Origin: Arthrobacter sp. SDTb3-6
GTDB taxonomy: Bacteria > Actinomycetota > Actinomycetes > Actinomycetales > Micrococcaceae
NCBI RefSeq assembly: GCF_013376095.1
Contig: NZ_JAAMFN010000019.1
Location: 1 to 64,000, forward strand
Length of the DNA: 64,000 nt
Reading direction: 5' to 3'
Shown: piece after piece, positions 1-8,805 of the stretch
Layout: each line of letters starts with the position of its first letter
How positions within the stretch are numbered: the stretch's first letter is position 1
Translations under genes and position numbers: made by a program
Notes under the pieces: model-generated
Seen by the model: only the letters and a program-made list of their open reading frames with translations
What the model was told of the DNA's origin: nothing
Databases searched by the model: none

Positions 1-200
1 CAAAACCCGGTCCTTGGCCCCTGCGAGATGCAGTCGGGAGTGGAAGTTGTTATCGGGGTTTGCGGCGCTCACGGACCGTCTTTCAGGGGTCAGGTGGATG
101 GGACATGCTTTGCCCACAGTACCGTGGCGGCGCAGTGCGGACGCGACCGGTCAGGGGCCAGGCGCGAAACCGTGCGACACATTAAGTTACGGAAACCAGC

Positions 201-1553
201 TCAATCCACCGGGGTGGTGGACACGTCGGCCGATGGCGACAGGGTGGTGCCCGACGTCGGCTCGGTCGACGGCGTGGACGTCACCGACAGCGTCGGGGTG
301 GGTGTCGGTGACGGGGTGGGAGTTGGCGTCGGCGTTGGGGAGAGAGTCGGGGACGGCGACGGGGTGGTGCTTGGTGTTGGCGACGTCGGCGTGGGGCTCG
401 GCGATGGCGACGGGGCAGGCGTTGGCGACGGCGTGGGGGTTGGCGACGGCGTGGGGGTTGGCGACGGCGTGGGCGTCGGCATCGGGATTGGCGACGCCGT
501 CGGGCTCGACGTCGGCTCGGGCAACGGGGTCTGGGTAGGCGTAGGGGTAGGCGTTGGCGACGCTGTCGCGCCCGGCGTCGGCGACTGGGTGGCGCTCGGT
601 GTCGTTGTGGCGCTCGGCCGTGCCGCGGGCGTTTGTGCCATTGGCTTGGCCGCTGTCCGTGGAGACGTTGCTGCCGCGCTGGGAGCCGGCTTCGGGCTTG
701 CGGCGGGGCTTGGCGTCCCGGCGGTGTTGGACGCCGGGGCCGCCCTCCAGCCAGCACCGGCAAACTCAGCTGTAATGGCCATGGCAGCCTTTTCATCCAG
801 GGAAGCAAAGCCGGGCATGGTGAAGTAGCTCGAGGAATTGCTCGTCGACGCCGGCGTGTGCATGATGGTTCCCACGGACGGATTGAGTGCGCTGATCATC
901 AGGCCGCCGCCAATGTAAATGCCGATATGCGACCAGTGGCGTGGCCCGTCCGGGTTCTGCACCACGACGTCCCCGGGCTGGGGGTTGTTGGTCTGGACCA
1001 TGGGCACCCACTGCTCGGTGCGCGGAAGGGCAATGCCGGCCTGGGCGTAGGCCCACTGTACGAAGCCCGAACAGTCCCAGCCGGACGAAAAGCTCGTCCC
1101 GCCCCAGACATAGCTGTGGCCCAGGCCCTCAAAGGCGGCCCGCACGATCCCGCGGCGGACCTGCGAAATGAGGCCGGGCGGCAATTCATGGCCGCCGCGC
1201 AGGGCCGCGGCCACCTCGGCCGGCCAGGCGCCGCTTTCACCGGGGCTCGTCAAATCAAAGACCGGCACGGCCGCGGCCGCGCGCGACGCGATCAAAGTGT
1301 CTGCAAAGGAAATCCTCAGGCCCGCACTCTTGGCAGCATAGGCGGCAAGGCCGGGAAAAGCTGCAGGTTCCGGGACTGTTTCCGGCGGGCCGGTCGAAAG
1401 CCGGGGGGCTGATTGCAAGGAAGACCAGGCGGGGGCGTCAGCCACGGAATTCTCCGCGTAGCCGGCACCCACGAAGCCGCCCGAGGCCAGCAGCGTGCAC
1501 GCAACCGCCAGGCTTAATCGGATCGGCCGTGACCGGCCTTCAGGAAACGCCAC
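201..1553 (-). CDS. Secreted NlpC/P60 peptidoglycan endopeptidase with Pro/Thr/Ser-rich tail
   Basis: 450 aa, GTG start preceded by a GGGGGA ribosome site. Residues 10-33 form a hydrophobic signal peptide, so the protein is exported. Residues about 132-235 are an NlpC/P60 domain: the catalytic Cys is residue 161 in WDCSGFV and the catalytic His is residue 209 in [10 protein letters not shown]. Family members cleave stem-peptide bonds in peptidoglycan. From about residue 275 to the end the chain is almost only Pro, Thr and Ser in a (PTPSPT)n pattern, which suggests a flexible wall-spanning spacer; no LPXTG or other anchor is visible at the C-terminus. Unlike many family members the catalytic domain precedes the low-complexity tail. 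The gene stands alone. Family call is firm; exact bond specificity is unknown. Confidence 0.88.
   Translation of the reverse strand: MAFPEGRSRPIRLSLAVACTLLASGGFVGAGYAENSVADAPAWSSLQSAPRLSTGPPETVPEPAAFPGLAAYAAKSAGLRISFADTLIASRAAAAVPVFDLTSPGESGAWPAEVAAALRGGHELPPGLISQVRRGIVRAAFEGLGHSYVWGGTSFSSGWDCSGFVQWAYAQAGIALPRTEQWVPMVQTNNPQPGDVVVQNPDGPRHWSHIGIYIGGGLMISALNPSVGTIMHTPASTSNSSSYFTMPGFASLDEKAAMAITAEFAGAGWRAAPASNTAGTPSPAASPKPAPSAAATSPRTAAKPMAQTPAARPSATTTPSATQSPTPGATASPTPTPTPTQTPLPEPTSSPTASPIPMPTPTPSPTPTPSPTPTPSPTPAPSPSPSPTPTSPTPSTTPSPSPTLSPTPTPTPTPSPTPTPTLSVTSTPSTEPTSGTTLSPSADVSTTPVD
421..474. repeat. 18-bp tandem repeat in the NlpC/P60 tail
   Basis: Three consecutive 18-bp units (421-438, 439-456, 457-474). 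The first two are identical and the third differs only at its last base. In the protein (minus strand) they encode a six-residue PTPSPT-like unit. Degenerate copies continue on both sides between about 290 and 600. The multiple-of-three length keeps the frame, so copy-number change would only alter tail length. Confidence 0.8.
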
Positions 1554-1743
1554 TTACAGGTCCCCCTGCTTCATCGCAATCGTTAGGCCCGAGCTTACGC
1601 CGAATCGGCAAAACGGGACAGTATAATCGCAAAGTCACACACCGCACCATAAGCGCACATGGCACGTCGGCGTGTCGCACAGATTCGTCCAGCGCCACCC
1701 ACAGCCCGCAAGCCCACCGAGGCCCCGGGCCCCCGGAAGTGCG

Positions 1744-2394
1744 CTACCCGCCGGCGCGGATGATCCGGCGCTGGGCCGCCACGGAGATCGCGGCCGTGCG
1801 GTTGTCCACGCCCAGCTTGTCGTAGATGTGCACCAGGTGGGTCTTGACGGTGGCCTCGGAGATGAACAACTGCCTGGCCATGGCCTTGTTGCCCATGCCC
1901 GTGGCCAGCAGTTCCAGCAGCTGGACCTCCCGGGCGGACAGCACCGGCTCCGGGTTCCGGATGCGCCCCATCAGCCGGGCCGCCACCGCCGGCGCGAGCG
2001 CCGTCTGGCCGGCCGCCGCCTGCTGGACGGCGGCGCGGATCTGTTCCGGCGGGGCGTCCTTGAGCATGTAGCCGCTGGCCCCGGCCTCCACCGCCGCCAG
2101 GATGTCCGCGTCGGTGTCGTAGGTGGTCAGGATCAGCACGGGCGGCGCGTCGGGCAGTTCCTTGATGGCCTTCGTGGCGGTGACCCCGTCCATGCCGGCA
2201 CCCATCTGCAGGTCCATGAGCACCACGTCAAGCGTCTCCCCGAGGGTCTGCAGCCGCTGGATTTCCTTGATCGCGGCGCCACCTTCCGGCGCCTCGGCCA
2301 CGACCGTGAAGCCCTCGAAACCAGTCAGCATGGCGCGCAGCCCGGCCCGCACCACGGGATGGTCGTCCACCAGCAGGATCCGAATTTCACTCAC
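1744..2394 (-). CDS. NarL/FixJ-family response regulator
   Basis: 216 aa. The N-terminal receiver domain has the acidic pair at residues 10-11 (VDDHP) and the phospho-acceptor Asp61 in LMDLQMG. The C-terminal LuxR-type helix-turn-helix covers roughly residues 150-212 (LSAREVQLLELLATGMGNKA, then SEATVKTHLVHIYDKLGV). The start ATG overlaps the stop of the upstream kinase gene by 4 bp, so the two form a translationally coupled two-component system. The divergent ABC transporter at 3871 is the most likely target. In corynebacteria the same arrangement (ChrA next to HrtBA) controls haem export; that analogy is inference here. Confidence 0.93.
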   Translation of the reverse strand: MSEIRILLVDDHPVVRAGLRAMLTGFEGFTVVAEAPEGGAAIKEIQRLQTLGETLDVVLMDLQMGAGMDGVTATKAIKELPDAPPVLILTTYDTDADILAAVEAGASGYMLKDAPPEQIRAAVQQAAAGQTALAPAVAARLMGRIRNPEPVLSAREVQLLELLATGMGNKAMARQLFISEATVKTHLVHIYDKLGVDNRTAAISVAAQRRIIRAGG

Positions 2395-3686
2395 GCCACA
2401 CCCTCATTTCCCGTCGACCGGGCCGCCGTCCCGGCCAGCGGCAGCCGGACGGCCACCACGGTGCCTTCACCCGGTGCCGACTCTATCTCGAGGGAGCCGT
2501 TTTGTGCCGCCACCCGCTGCCGCAGCGACTCCAGCCCGAACCCGCTCCCGTCCGCGCGCCCACCCACGGCGCCGGCCGCCGATGAGGGGCCAAAGCCCCG
2601 TCCGTCGTCGTACACGTCCAGGGCCACCTCGGTGTCCAGGTAGGCCAGGCTGACGACGGCGGTGCCCGCCCGGGCGTGCAGCCAGACATTGGCGAGGCTC
2701 GCCTGGGTGGCACGCAGCAGCGTGACCCGGTACGGCTGCGGGAGGTCCACGGGCTCGCCGTCGACGCGGAAGGTGCATGTGAGGTTCACGCCGCGCGCGG
2801 CCGCCTCCAACTGCGTCTTTTCGCACAGTCGGGCCAACGTCTCCCCGAGGGACGTGCCCTCGAGTGCCGGGGAGGCGAGGCCGCGGACAAAACTGCGGGC
2901 CTCGGCCAGGTTTTCCGACGCCGTGGCCTCCATCATGCCGATGCTTTCCCGTGCGGATTCCAGGTCTCCGGAGCCCAGCGAACGGCCTGCTGCGCGGGCC
3001 ACCAGCACGATCGAGGAGAAGCCCTGGGCCAGGGTGTCATGGATTTCCCGGGCCAGCCGCGCGCGCTCGGCCAGGACGCCAGCCTCATGCTGGCTCGCGG
3101 CCAGTTCGGCGCGGGTGCGGCGGAGTTCATCAGCCGCGCGGCGCTGGCTTTCGCCTTCCTGGTAGAGCATCCGGTAGGCCTTGGAGGTCACCACGGCAAA
3201 GCCCGCGCCAAACAGCGGCCCCAAGACGGCGGCCAGCGGCGGGTAGGCGGCGCCGGTGGCCAGCCACTGGGCCGTGATGACACCGGCCGTCATGACAATG
3301 ACCACCGTGATTCCGGCCCAGCGCGGCAGCAGGTGCAGGTGGAGGAAGAACAGCGGGAAGGCCAGCCAGGAAAATTCCGCCGAACCCACCAGCAACGCCG
3401 CCCACAGCACCGTCACGATGGCCAGCCACAGGGAGGCCCAGCGGCGCGGGTTGGCGGCGGCACGGCCGGCGGAGAAGCGTTTTTCCGCCGCCGTCCCCAG
3501 CAGGTAGACGGCGGCAAGGAGGGCCGCCAGGCCGAGCAGGAGGGAGCGCACGGACCCCTCCAGTGGCACGGCAAAAAGCCGGCCGGCGGCCACGGCCAGC
3601 AGGACGGCAAAGCCCACGTGCAGGGCCACGCGCAGGAAGCGCAGGATCGCGGCACTCGTCGCGGGTGCATCATCCGGGGCAGGCAT
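2391..3686 (-). CDS. Two-component sensor histidine kinase (HisKA_3 type)
   Basis: 431 aa. Residues about 15-165 contain roughly five to six hydrophobic membrane segments with almost no extracellular loop, so a membrane-embedded or intramembrane signal is likely. A coiled linker (about 175-205) leads to the dimerisation/phospho-acceptor domain with His216 in ARLAREIHDTLAQGF. The HATPase_c domain follows, with the G1 box near DVYDDGRGFG and the G2 box near GFGLESLRQRV. It is cotranscribed with the response regulator that overlaps its 3' end. Family and domain order match ChrS-like haem sensors, but no haem-binding signature can be asserted from sequence alone. Confidence 0.92.
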   Translation of the reverse strand: MPAPDDAPATSAAILRFLRVALHVGFAVLLAVAAGRLFAVPLEGSVRSLLLGLAALLAAVYLLGTAAEKRFSAGRAAANPRRWASLWLAIVTVLWAALLVGSAEFSWLAFPLFFLHLHLLPRWAGITVVIVMTAGVITAQWLATGAAYPPLAAVLGPLFGAGFAVVTSKAYRMLYQEGESQRRAADELRRTRAELAASQHEAGVLAERARLAREIHDTLAQGFSSIVLVARAAGRSLGSGDLESARESIGMMEATASENLAEARSFVRGLASPALEGTSLGETLARLCEKTQLEAAARGVNLTCTFRVDGEPVDLPQPYRVTLLRATQASLANVWLHARAGTAVVSLAYLDTEVALDVYDDGRGFGPSSAAGAVGGRADGSGFGLESLRQRVAAQNGSLEIESAPGEGTVVAVRLPLAGTAARSTGNEGVA

Positions 3687-3870
3687 GCCACCAGCTTAGG
3701 CCGTGGCGCCGCGGGCCCGGATCAACCAAATGGTTGAGTGCCCGTTCAACCTTCGGGCCCGCGCAGACCATCCAAGCCTGCGATGGAAGCCGCGCCGAAT
3801 GAAAGGACAGTGGAACTAACGCAAAAACATGGCCCGCACCGAGGGCCCACCCAGGAAAGAAGATCCACAC

Positions 3871-4986
3871 ATGTTCCTCGCCATCCGAGACATCCGCTTT
3901 GCCAAGGGCCGCTTTGCCCTGATGGGCGGGGTGGTTGCCTTGATCACCCTGCTGCTGGTGCTGCTCTCCGGCCTCACCGCCGGGCTGGGCAACCAGTCCA
4001 CCTCCTCGATCGCCGACCTCGGCAAGCCAACCCACGCCCCCGTGGACCAGCTGGTGTTCGGCGCGCCCGGCGCCAACGATCCCACGGTGTCCTTCACCGA
4101 AAGCCAGGTCACGCAAGGGCAGGTCAACGCCTGGGCCCGGCAGCCCGGCGTTGCCTCGGCCGTGCCGCTGGGCATCAGGCAGACCCGCCTGCAGGGCGCC
4201 GGGGACGCGAAGGGGACCACCAACGTGGCCGTCTTCGGTGTCGGCGGGGGAGGCGCCAAGGCCGGGATCGCGCCGTCGGGCCTCAGCGACTCCACCGCCA
4301 TCATTGGCGGGAAGGTGGCGAAGGACCTCCATCTGGCCGTGGGCGACGCCGTGTCCCTGGGCGGGAGCACCCTGAAGGTCTCCGCCGTGGTGCCCGACCA
4401 GTGGTACTCGCACACCTCGGTGGTGTGGACCTCCCTGCCCACCTGGACCAGGCTGGCCCACCTCAGCGACCCGGCGCAGCTTGCCACGGTGGTTGCCGTG
4501 ACGTACGACGGCGGCACTTCCGTTGACGCCGGCGCCGCCAACGCGGCAGCCGGGACCGTCAGCACCACCCGCAGCGGCGCCTTCCAGGGCCTGGGCGGCT
4601 ACAAGAGCGAGAACGGCTCGCTGCTGATGATGCAGGCGTTCCTGTACGGCATCTCCGCGCTGGTGATCGTGGCCTTCCTGACCGTCTGGACCGTGCAGCG
4701 CACCCGCGACATCGCCGTCCTGAAGGCCATGGGCGCCTCCGGTACCTACCTGCTGAGGGACGCGCTGACGCAGGCGGCGCTGGTGCTGCTGGCCGGCGCC
4801 CTGCTCGGCGGCCTCGTGAGCGTGGCCGGCGGCTTCTTCGCCGCCCAGGCCGCCCCGTTCCTCCTCACCCCGGCCACCACCGTGCTGCCGATGCTCGGCA
4901 TCGTCGCCCTGGGCCTGGCCGGCGCGGCCCTGGCCGTCCGCAAGGTGACGAAGATCGACGCCCTCATTGCCCTCGGCGGCAGCTGA
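3871..4986 (+). CDS. FtsX-like ABC transporter permease (HrtB/DevC type)
   Basis: 371 aa with the start at MFLAIRDIRFAKGRFA; an AGGAAAGAAG ribosome site lies about 10 nt upstream, whereas an in-frame ATG at 3829 has none. One N-terminal membrane helix (residues about 17-40) is followed by a large extracytoplasmic region of about 210 residues and three C-terminal helices, the MacB/FtsX topology. Its partner ATPase begins 97 bp downstream. The N-terminal residues and the neighbouring NarL-type two-component system resemble HrtB haem exporters of corynebacteria. FtsX-like permease is firm; haem as substrate is inference, and DevC-like or antibiotic exporters are alternatives. Confidence 0.85.
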   Translation: MFLAIRDIRFAKGRFALMGGVVALITLLLVLLSGLTAGLGNQSTSSIADLGKPTHAPVDQLVFGAPGANDPTVSFTESQVTQGQVNAWARQPGVASAVPLGIRQTRLQGAGDAKGTTNVAVFGVGGGGAKAGIAPSGLSDSTAIIGGKVAKDLHLAVGDAVSLGGSTLKVSAVVPDQWYSHTSVVWTSLPTWTRLAHLSDPAQLATVVAVTYDGGTSVDAGAANAAAGTVSTTRSGAFQGLGGYKSENGSLLMMQAFLYGISALVIVAFLTVWTVQRTRDIAVLKAMGASGTYLLRDALTQAALVLLAGALLGGLVSVAGGFFAAQAAPFLLTPATTVLPMLGIVALGLAGAALAVRKVTKIDALIALGGS

Positions 4987-5083
4987 CCGTCACCGACGCC
5001 AGCTGTCCGGCCCCGGCGCCAGCTGTCCGGCCCCGGCGGCCGGACCATACCCCTACCCTCCCCCAAAAACCGAAGGAATCCCC

Positions 5084-5803
5084 ATGTCTGCCCTGAACGC
5101 CCCCGCCCTGTCCCTGACCAACGTGACCCTGGAGTACCCGGACGGCGACGGCACCGTGACCGCCCTGGACCGCGTCACCATGGACGTGGAGGCCGGCGAG
5201 TTTGTCTCGCTGGTGGGCCCGTCCGGTTCCGGCAAGTCGAGCCTGCTGGCGGTGGCCGCCACGCTGGTCAGGCCCACCTCGGGTCTGGTCAGGATTGCCG
5301 GCGAGGACGCCACCGTCCTGTCCGACAAGGCCCTGGCCACGCTGCGCCGGGACAAGGTGGGCATCATCTTCCAGCAGCCCAACCTGCTCGCCTCGCTCAC
5401 GGCGGCCGAACAGCTGGTCATCGGCGACCACCTGCGCGGGAAATCCCCGCGTGCAGCCGCGGCCCGGGCCGCGGAACTTCTCGAGATCACGGGGCTGGAG
5501 GGCTCCGCCAAGAAACGCCCCCACCAGCTCTCCGGCGGGCAGCGCCAGCGCGTCAACATTGCGCGCGCGCTGATGGCGTCACCGTCGGTGCTGCTCGTGG
5601 ATGAGCCGACGGCGGCCCTGGACCACGAGCGCAGCGAATCGATTGTGCGCCTGCTGCGCCAGGTGACGGACGAGTTCCAGGTGGCCACCGTCATGGTCAC
5701 CCACGACACCGAATTCGTCCCCCTGACCGACGCCGTGGCCACCATGCGCGACGGCGTGCTGGCCGCCGCAGTGCCCGCCCTGGCCGCGGCCGGCGCACGG
5801 TAG
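5084..5803 (+). CDS. ABC transporter ATP-binding protein (partner of FtsX-like permease)
   Basis: 239 aa. Walker A at residues 45-52 (GPSGSGKS), signature LSGGQRQRV, Walker B VLLVDEPTAALD and the H-loop in MVTHDTE are all intact. The start at 5084 is chosen because of the GAAGGAATC ribosome site just upstream; an in-frame extension to 4967 would overlap the permease gene and is Pro/Gly rich. The length and the LolD/MacB/HrtA-type motifs fit a subunit that works with an FtsX-like permease, here the adjacent one. Confidence 0.9.
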   Translation: MSALNAPALSLTNVTLEYPDGDGTVTALDRVTMDVEAGEFVSLVGPSGSGKSSLLAVAATLVRPTSGLVRIAGEDATVLSDKALATLRRDKVGIIFQQPNLLASLTAAEQLVIGDHLRGKSPRAAAARAAELLEITGLEGSAKKRPHQLSGGQRQRVNIARALMASPSVLLVDEPTAALDHERSESIVRLLRQVTDEFQVATVMVTHDTEFVPLTDAVATMRDGVLAAAVPALAAAGAR

Positions 5804-5845
5804 CGGCCCCCGTCACGGTGCCACCGCCGCGCGCGGGGACGCCCG

Positions 5846-5863
5846 CCCATGCAATAGCATGGG
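5846..5863 (+). terminator. Small hairpin after the ABC ATPase gene
   Basis: A 7-bp inverted repeat CCCATGC / GCATGGG with a 4-nt AATA loop, 43 bp after the ATPase stop. There is no T-run behind it, so it may be a weak terminator or an mRNA-stabilising stem in front of the lipoprotein gene. Confidence 0.35.
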
Positions 5864-5906
5864 GGAAACTACGATTCTTCAGCATGTGAAACGGAGACAC
5901 CCCTTC

Positions 5907-6290
5907 ATGAAACGCGTCCTCGCCCTGGCCGGCGGCCTGGCCCTTGCCTTTGTCCTCTCCTCCTGCGGCGCCGCAACCGGCCCGGTGGGCACGTGGGGCA
6001 ACGGTTACCACGTGGACAAGCAGCCCTACCTGGAGCTGTCCCTGGGGGCCGAGCAGAACGGTGACACCGCCGGTTACCTGCAGGGCAGCGACGGCTGCAA
6101 CCGCCTGTCCGGGCAGTGGATGCTGGCCTCCGGCGAGCTGACGTTCCCCCAGCTGGGCAAGACCCAGATCACCTGCGACGGCATTGACGGCTGGCTGTCC
6201 AAGGCCGCCTCCGGCAGCATCGACGGCAACGTCCTGACCGTCAAGGATGCCCAAGGCAAGACCATCGGCACCCTGGACCGCCGCGGCTAG
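5907..6290 (+). CDS. Small META/HslJ-like lipoprotein
   Basis: 127 aa from the ATG at 5907, chosen because it begins a canonical lipoprotein signal peptide (positive MKR, hydrophobic core, lipobox LSSC with Cys20) and is preceded by an ACGGAGAC ribosome site. The mature part has the pattern seen in META-domain/HslJ proteins: a small beta-sheet domain with a SDGCNRLSGQW segment and a second Cys (ITCDGIDGW) that may form a disulfide. Related proteins are surface lipoproteins linked to stress or resistance; no enzymatic role is known. It may be cotranscribed with the preceding ABC genes. Confidence 0.65.
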   Translation: MKRVLALAGGLALAFVLSSCGAATGPVGTWGNGYHVDKQPYLELSLGAEQNGDTAGYLQGSDGCNRLSGQWMLASGELTFPQLGKTQITCDGIDGWLSKAASGSIDGNVLTVKDAQGKTIGTLDRRG

Positions 6291-6312
6291 GGCTTTCCTC
6301 CCTGACGGCGGG

Positions 6313-7851
6313 CTAGTTCTTTCGCACCTCAAGTTCGACGACGGCCCAGGAGAGCGCGGGCAGCGTTAACTTCAGCCCGTCCCCGGCCGCCTGGACCCCC
6401 TCCAGCGGGACCAGGCCAACCTGGTCCGGGGCCTCCAACGTGTTCCTTGTGAAGCGGTCCCCGCCCTCGGGGACCCGCAGCACCTCGGCGCGGGTGGCCC
6501 GCCTGGCGTCGAAGCCGCGCAGGGCCACGTCAACGTCCGCAGCCTCCTCGAGCCCGCGGTTGGCGAAAAACAGGGCGATCCGCCCCATCTCCTCGTTCCA
6601 GGTGGCACTGACGTCGACGAGGTCCGCGCCGCCAAATTGGGCGGTCTCCACCTTGTCTGAAACCACGTGCGTGCGCAGGACCTGACCCTTGGCGAGCTCC
6701 GCCATCCGGGCAAAGGGATGGAAAATGGTCTGGCGCCAGGCCGGGCCGTTGGGCTCGGCCAGGATCGGGGCGATCACGTTGACCAGCTGGGCCTGGTTGG
6801 CGATCTTGACCCGGTCGCCGTGCCGCAACAGTGAATTCAGCAAGGTGCCCACCACCACCGCATCGGTGACGTTGTACTTGTCCTCAATGACGCGTGGGTG
6901 CTCGCGCCAGCCGGCGGCGTTGACACGTTCCGGCTGGTCCTCGGAGTCCAGACCGCGCTGGTACCAGACGTTCCATTCGTCAAAGGACAGGTTGATGTGT
7001 TTCTTGTGCTTGCCCTTGGCCCGGACCGAGTCGGCCGTGGCCACGACGGACTCGATGAAGTAGTCCATGTCAACGGCGCTGGCCAGGAAACTGGCGGCGT
7101 CGCCATCGTGCTCCTGGTAGTAGGCATGGAGTGAAACATAGTCCACCTCGTTGTAGGCGTGGGTGAGCACCGTCTGCTCCCACGCGCCGAAGGTGGGCAT
7201 GGCCGACGACGAGCTGCCGCAGGCCACGAGCTCGATGCCGGGGTCGACCAGGCGCATGGCCTTGCCGGCCTCCTGGGCCAGTCGCCCGTACTCCCCGGCG
7301 GTCTTGTGCCCGATCTGCCAGGGCCCGTCCATTTCGTTGCCCAGGCACCAGAGCTTGATGTCGAAGGGGTCCTTGTGCCCGTTCTTCGCGCGCAGGTCAG
7401 ACCAGTAGGTGCCGCCCGGGTGGTTGGCGTATTCGACGATCTCCCGGGCCGCTTCCACGCCGCGGGTGCCAAGGTTGATGGCCTCCATGATTTCGGTGCC
7501 GGCTTTTTTGGACCAGTCAACAAATTCGTGGAGGCCGAAGGCGTTGGTCTCGAGGGTGTGCCAGGCGCCGTCGAGACGGCGGGGGCGCCCCGCCACCGGG
7601 CCGATCCCGTCTTCCCAGTTGTAGCCGGAGACAAAGTTGCCGCCGGGGTAGCGGATCACGGTGGCACCGAGTTCGCGGGTCAGGGCCAGGACGTCCTGGC
7701 GGAAGCCCTGGCTGTCCGCCTGGGCGTGGCCGGGTTCGTAAATGCCGCTGTAGACGCACCGGCCCATATGCTCCACGAACGATCCGAAGAGGCGGTGGGG
7801 CACCTCGGAAATGGTGAAGTCGCGGTCAATGCTGATCCGTGCACGGGACAT
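6313..7851 (-). CDS. abfA: GH51 alpha-L-arabinofuranosidase
   Basis: 512 aa, the usual GH51 length. No signal peptide, so it is a cytoplasmic enzyme that removes terminal arabinofuranose from imported arabino-oligosaccharides. The catalytic acid/base Glu173 sits in CLGNEMDGPWQ and the nucleophile Glu292 in FDEWNVWYQ, both hallmark GH51 motifs; the C-terminal residues form the beta-sandwich typical of the family. It is the last gene of an operon with the binding-protein importer upstream (51 bp gap), which indicates that the importer carries arabinosyl oligosaccharides. Confidence 0.95.
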   Translation of the reverse strand: MSRARISIDRDFTISEVPHRLFGSFVEHMGRCVYSGIYEPGHAQADSQGFRQDVLALTRELGATVIRYPGGNFVSGYNWEDGIGPVAGRPRRLDGAWHTLETNAFGLHEFVDWSKKAGTEIMEAINLGTRGVEAAREIVEYANHPGGTYWSDLRAKNGHKDPFDIKLWCLGNEMDGPWQIGHKTAGEYGRLAQEAGKAMRLVDPGIELVACGSSSSAMPTFGAWEQTVLTHAYNEVDYVSLHAYYQEHDGDAASFLASAVDMDYFIESVVATADSVRAKGKHKKHINLSFDEWNVWYQRGLDSEDQPERVNAAGWREHPRVIEDKYNVTDAVVVGTLLNSLLRHGDRVKIANQAQLVNVIAPILAEPNGPAWRQTIFHPFARMAELAKGQVLRTHVVSDKVETAQFGGADLVDVSATWNEEMGRIALFFANRGLEEAADVDVALRGFDARRATRAEVLRVPEGGDRFTRNTLEAPDQVGLVPLEGVQAAGDGLKLTLPALSWAVVELEVRKN

Positions 7852-7902
7852 GTGGCTTGTTCTCCTGGTACTTGTTGTTGGTGCGAAAAATGGGGTCAGG
7901 GG

Positions 7903-8802
7903 TCAGGTTCCGGCGAGGCCGGTGGTGGAAATGCCCTTGATGATCTGGCGCTGGAAAAACAGGAACACCAGGATCAGGGGCAGCGCGGCGAGCAGGGCGG
8001 AGGCCATGTTCTGCGCGTATTGGATGCCGTAGGCGCTCTTGATGGTCTGCAGTCCCACGGGAAGGGTCAGCATGGCGCTGTCGTTGGTGACGATGAACGG
8101 CCAAAGGAAGTTGTTCCAGGCCCCGATGAAGACGAAGATGGCCACGGCGGCCAGGATGGGACGTGACAGCGGCAGGACCACCTGCAGGAAGATCCGGATC
8201 CGCCCCGCACCGTCCACCAGGGCGGCGTCCTCGAGTTCGCGCGGGATTTGGTCGAAGAACTTCTTGAGCACAAACACCATGGCGGGTGCAATGACCTGGG
8301 GCAGGATGATGCCCCAGTAGCTGTCGATCATGTGGAAGGAAACCATCTGGTAAAACAGCGGGATGATCAGCACCGGCGGCGGCACAATGAGCGAGGCCAC
8401 GATGATGGTCATGAGCACCTTGCGGCCCTTGAAGTCGATCCGCGACAGTGCATAAGCGGCCAGCGCCGAAATCACCAGCGTGACGGCAGTGATGGCGGCA
8501 GAGGTAAACAGCGAATTCCAGGTCCAGGCCGGAATGTTGCCCTGCTGGAGCACCTTGGTGAAGGCGTCGGGCGTGAACCCTGATTTCGGCACCAGGGTGA
8601 CGGGTGTCGCCGCGGCCTCCGTCTCGCTCTTGAGGGCCGTGACAGTGGCCCAGGCAAAGGGCACCAGCCACGTGACGGCCAGGACGGCGACGATGACAGT
8701 GGCCACGATGCGGCCGGGGGAAAGGTGCCGCCTGCGCTTCCCGACGGGTGCGACGGCGGACAGGCGGCCTGGGCGGACCGGTGCTGTGAGGGTGGTGGCC
8801 AT
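7903..8802 (-). CDS. Carbohydrate ABC transporter permease, MalG type
   Basis: 299 aa with six predicted membrane helices and the inner-membrane-component loop in the region EDAALVDGAGRIRIFLQVVLPLSRP, the EAA motif that contacts the ATPase. An extra Arg/Lys-rich N-terminal tail of about 35 residues precedes the first helix. Start lies 3 bp after the stop of the MalF-type partner, so translation is probably coupled. The cluster has no ATPase gene, as is common for CUT1 importers of actinobacteria that use a shared MsiK-like ATPase encoded elsewhere. Confidence 0.93.
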   Translation of the reverse strand: MATTLTAPVRPGRLSAVAPVGKRRRHLSPGRIVATVIVAVLAVTWLVPFAWATVTALKSETEAAATPVTLVPKSGFTPDAFTKVLQQGNIPAWTWNSLFTSAAITAVTLVISALAAYALSRIDFKGRKVLMTIIVASLIVPPPVLIIPLFYQMVSFHMIDSYWGIILPQVIAPAMVFVLKKFFDQIPRELEDAALVDGAGRIRIFLQVVLPLSRPILAAVAIFVFIGAWNNFLWPFIVTNDSAMLTLPVGLQTIKSAYGIQYAQNMASALLAALPLILVFLFFQRQIIKGISTTGLAGT

Positions 8803-8805
8803 GTC

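Noticed and set aside
28-828. Plus-strand Gly/Val/Asp-rich open frame of 266 aa
   Set aside because: It is the antisense shadow of the Pro/Thr/Ser repeat region of the NlpC/P60 gene.
1554-1700. Possible c-di-AMP (ydaO) riboswitch upstream of the NlpC/P60 gene
   Set aside because: Such riboswitches often precede cell-wall hydrolases in actinobacteria and a GGGGGACC segment is present, but I could not find the conserved GCCGAAUC and pseudo-symmetric helices in the right order.
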